Source: Sphingobacterium sp. (lineage in GTDB: Bacteria; Bacteroidota; Bacteroidia; SpSt-205). Taken from it: a stretch of 6,406 nucleotides of DNA. The stretch covers positions 1 to 6,406 of the forward strand of contig JAPYWM010000080.1 in the NCBI GenBank assembly GCA_028276345.1, written 5' to 3'. Positions 5,234-6,406 of the stretch are shown here, one piece after another. Within the stretch, counting starts at the first letter, position 1; each line of letters starts with the position of its first letter. A program made the translations under genes and the position numbers. The notes under the pieces were generated by a model. The model was given only the letters and a program-made list of their open reading frames with translations. It made no database searches and was not told the origin of the DNA.

Positions 5234-6406
5234 ACAGCTCTCGCAAAGCTTTCGCCGTATAGCTCGTCGGGTGGTTTAGAAGTTCAGCGACAGGCCCCTG
5301 GAAGAGGACTTCGCCGCCGGCATCGCCCCCTTCAGGCCCTAAGTCCACGACCCAGTCCGCCTGCGCAATCAGGTCCGTGTTATGCTCAATCACGATTAGG
5401 CTATGTCCAGCCTCCACCAGCTTGCGGAAGGCGCGCACCAGCCGTTCCACATCGTCAAAGTGTAACCCTACCGTCGGCTCATCTATGAGAAACAACGTAG
5501 GAGCGCTGTGGGGCAGCAAATAAGGCAAAAGCCGTAAACGCGTGGCCTCCCCACCGGATAGTTCCACCGTGCTCTGCCCCAAACGGAGATACCCCAGCCC
5601 CAGCTCTTCTAAAAGCGCAAGCCCCTGCAAAATATCCTGCAAAAGGTTCTGTGAATACCCCTTCAGCTGCTGAAAGAACACCTGCGCCTCCGAGGCAGTC
5701 ATGGAAAGCACATCACTAATAGAGCGGCCCTCGACCTCTACTTCCAGGATAGGACGCTGAAACCGGCGGCCACCACAGGCTGGGCACGAAATCCGAATAT
5801 CCGCTAAAAACTGCATGGGCCGCACAATCACCCCTTCCCCCTTGCAAGTCTCACATCGCCCCCCCTCCACATTGAAGGAAAAGTAACCCGCCGGATACGG
5901 CGTCCCCTGCCGCTCCGACGCCACGTGAAAGATTTCCCGAATGCTATCATAAATGCCGCTTACTGTGGCGATGACCGAACGGCGGTTACGGGGCAAGCTA
6001 TCCTGCGAGAGCACCTCTACCCGCGAAAAAACCGGCTCCGAAAGATGAAAACTACCCCAGGTAGTCTGGTAAGGCTTAGGGGCTACCAGTAGAAGTCCAT
6101 GTACATGCTTGGCCAGAAGATGAAAAATCAGCGTTGTTTTACCCGAACCGCTGACGCCCGTTACCACAGAAAAAGCTGACAAGGGAAACCGAACGGAGAT
6201 GTTTTTGAGGTTGTGCAGGCAGGCATTGTGAATCTCCAAGAAGTGCGCAAAGGCGCGCGGTTTAGGTAAGGGCGTCGGCGGCGTTTTAAAGTAGTGGGCG
6301 GTGTGCGTATCACTTTGCTGAAGGTCTGAGAAGGTGCCTTCAAAGACAACCTGGCCGCCGTATTCACCGGATTCGGGGCCGAGCTCGACGATCCAGTCGG
6401 CACTGC
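5214..6406 (-). CDS. uvrA: UvrA-type excinuclease ATPase, C-terminal part (N-terminus outside window)
   Basis: The frame is open from the right edge (first full codon 6404-6402) to TGA 5216-5214, giving 396 residues. UvrA is the damage-sensing ATPase dimer of nucleotide excision repair. The visible part begins with the end of the first ATPase domain (SADWIVELGPESGEYGG), then starts the second (LEIHNACLHNLKN). Walker A is GVSGSGKTTL (about 83-92). A zinc module is C184-x2-C187-x19-C207-x2-C210 (CETC and CPAC). Signature LSGGEATR is at 282-289, Walker B LFLIDEP at 304-310, and IEHN (341 is His) precedes ADWVVDLGPEGG. Two departures stand out: Thr replaces the near-universal Gln of LSGGEAQ, and the usual QSPIGRTPRSNPATY segment reads QDSLPRNRRSVIATV. 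It may therefore be a UvrA2-like paralogue rather than the housekeeping copy. The TTG at 6239 is an internal codon, not the start. Confidence 0.93.
   Translation of the reverse strand, partial: SADWIVELGPESGEYGGQVVFEGTFSDLQQSDTHTAHYFKTPPTPLPKPRAFAHFLEIHNACLHNLKNISVRFPLSAFSVVTGVSGSGKTTLIFHLLAKHVHGLLLVAPKPYQTTWGSFHLSEPVFSRVEVLSQDSLPRNRRSVIATVSGIYDSIREIFHVASERQGTPYPAGYFSFNVEGGRCETCKGEGVIVRPMQFLADIRISCPACGGRRFQRPILEVEVEGRSISDVLSMTASEAQVFFQQLKGYSQNLLQDILQGLALLEELGLGYLRLGQSTVELSGGEATRLRLLPYLLPHSAPTLFLIDEPTVGLHFDDVERLVRAFRKLVEAGHSLIVIEHNTDLIAQADWVVDLGPEGGDAGGEVLFQGPVAELLNHPTSYTAKALRELYDHRSL

Noticed and set aside
6237..6239. TTG as start of the UvrA protein
   Set aside because: The same frame continues to the window edge and encodes the conserved end of the first ATPase domain, so this codon is internal.

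Overview
This window looks like a piece of a Bacteroidota (Bacteroidetes/Chlorobi group) chromosome. Four 120-base samples counted by hand range from about 54 to 61 % G+C. The lineage call rests on three points. The sugar-nucleotidyltransferase-like 'GlmU family' protein has the N-terminus and left-handed beta-helix motif typical of that phylum. The start codons lack convincing Shine-Dalgarno sites. Two start codons are each preceded by an exact TAnnTTTG, the Bacteroidota -7 promoter element. The lineage is an inference, not a proven assignment.

Layout. Bases 1-1699 (minus) hold the first 566 residues of a secreted protein that runs off the left edge. It has a signal peptide, a beta-helix-like domain, about 290 residues of glycine-rich, collagen-like and GGX sequence interrupted by one further beta-helix-like stretch, and a probable PKD/Ig-like domain. 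Bases 1700-1781 are a short divergent promoter region. Bases 1782-3967 (plus) hold three tightly packed genes: nuoB (complex I subunit carrying the N2 iron-sulfur ligands), a small RluA-family pseudouridine synthase overlapping it by 8 bp, and a PA0069/Rv2578c-type radical SAM protein starting 4 bp (or 55 bp) later. After a 51-bp convergent junction come two minus-strand genes. One is the GlmU-family protein (4019-5233). The other is the C-terminal part of a UvrA-type excinuclease ATPase, whose 3' end (5214) overlaps the GlmU-family start by 20 bp and whose N-terminus lies beyond the right edge.

How the genes fit together. The plus-strand trio is probably one transcript mixing respiration, RNA modification and an uncharacterised radical SAM enzyme. 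No other complex I gene is present, so nuoB is separated from its usual partners at least here. The uvrA and GlmU-family genes are probably co-transcribed. No tRNA, rRNA, CRISPR array, insertion sequence or phage gene was seen.

The most interesting points are: (1) the long minus-strand glycine-rich secreted protein with beta-helix pieces on both sides of glycine-rich blocks; (2) identical TAnnTTTG-N4-ATG geometry in front of both divergent genes, predicting leaderless mRNAs; (3) an abrupt switch of G/C strand bias inside the radical SAM gene, with a similar shift in the convergent GlmU-family gene; and (4) unusual residues in the UvrA protein. I found no convincing evidence for a wholly new multi-gene system.
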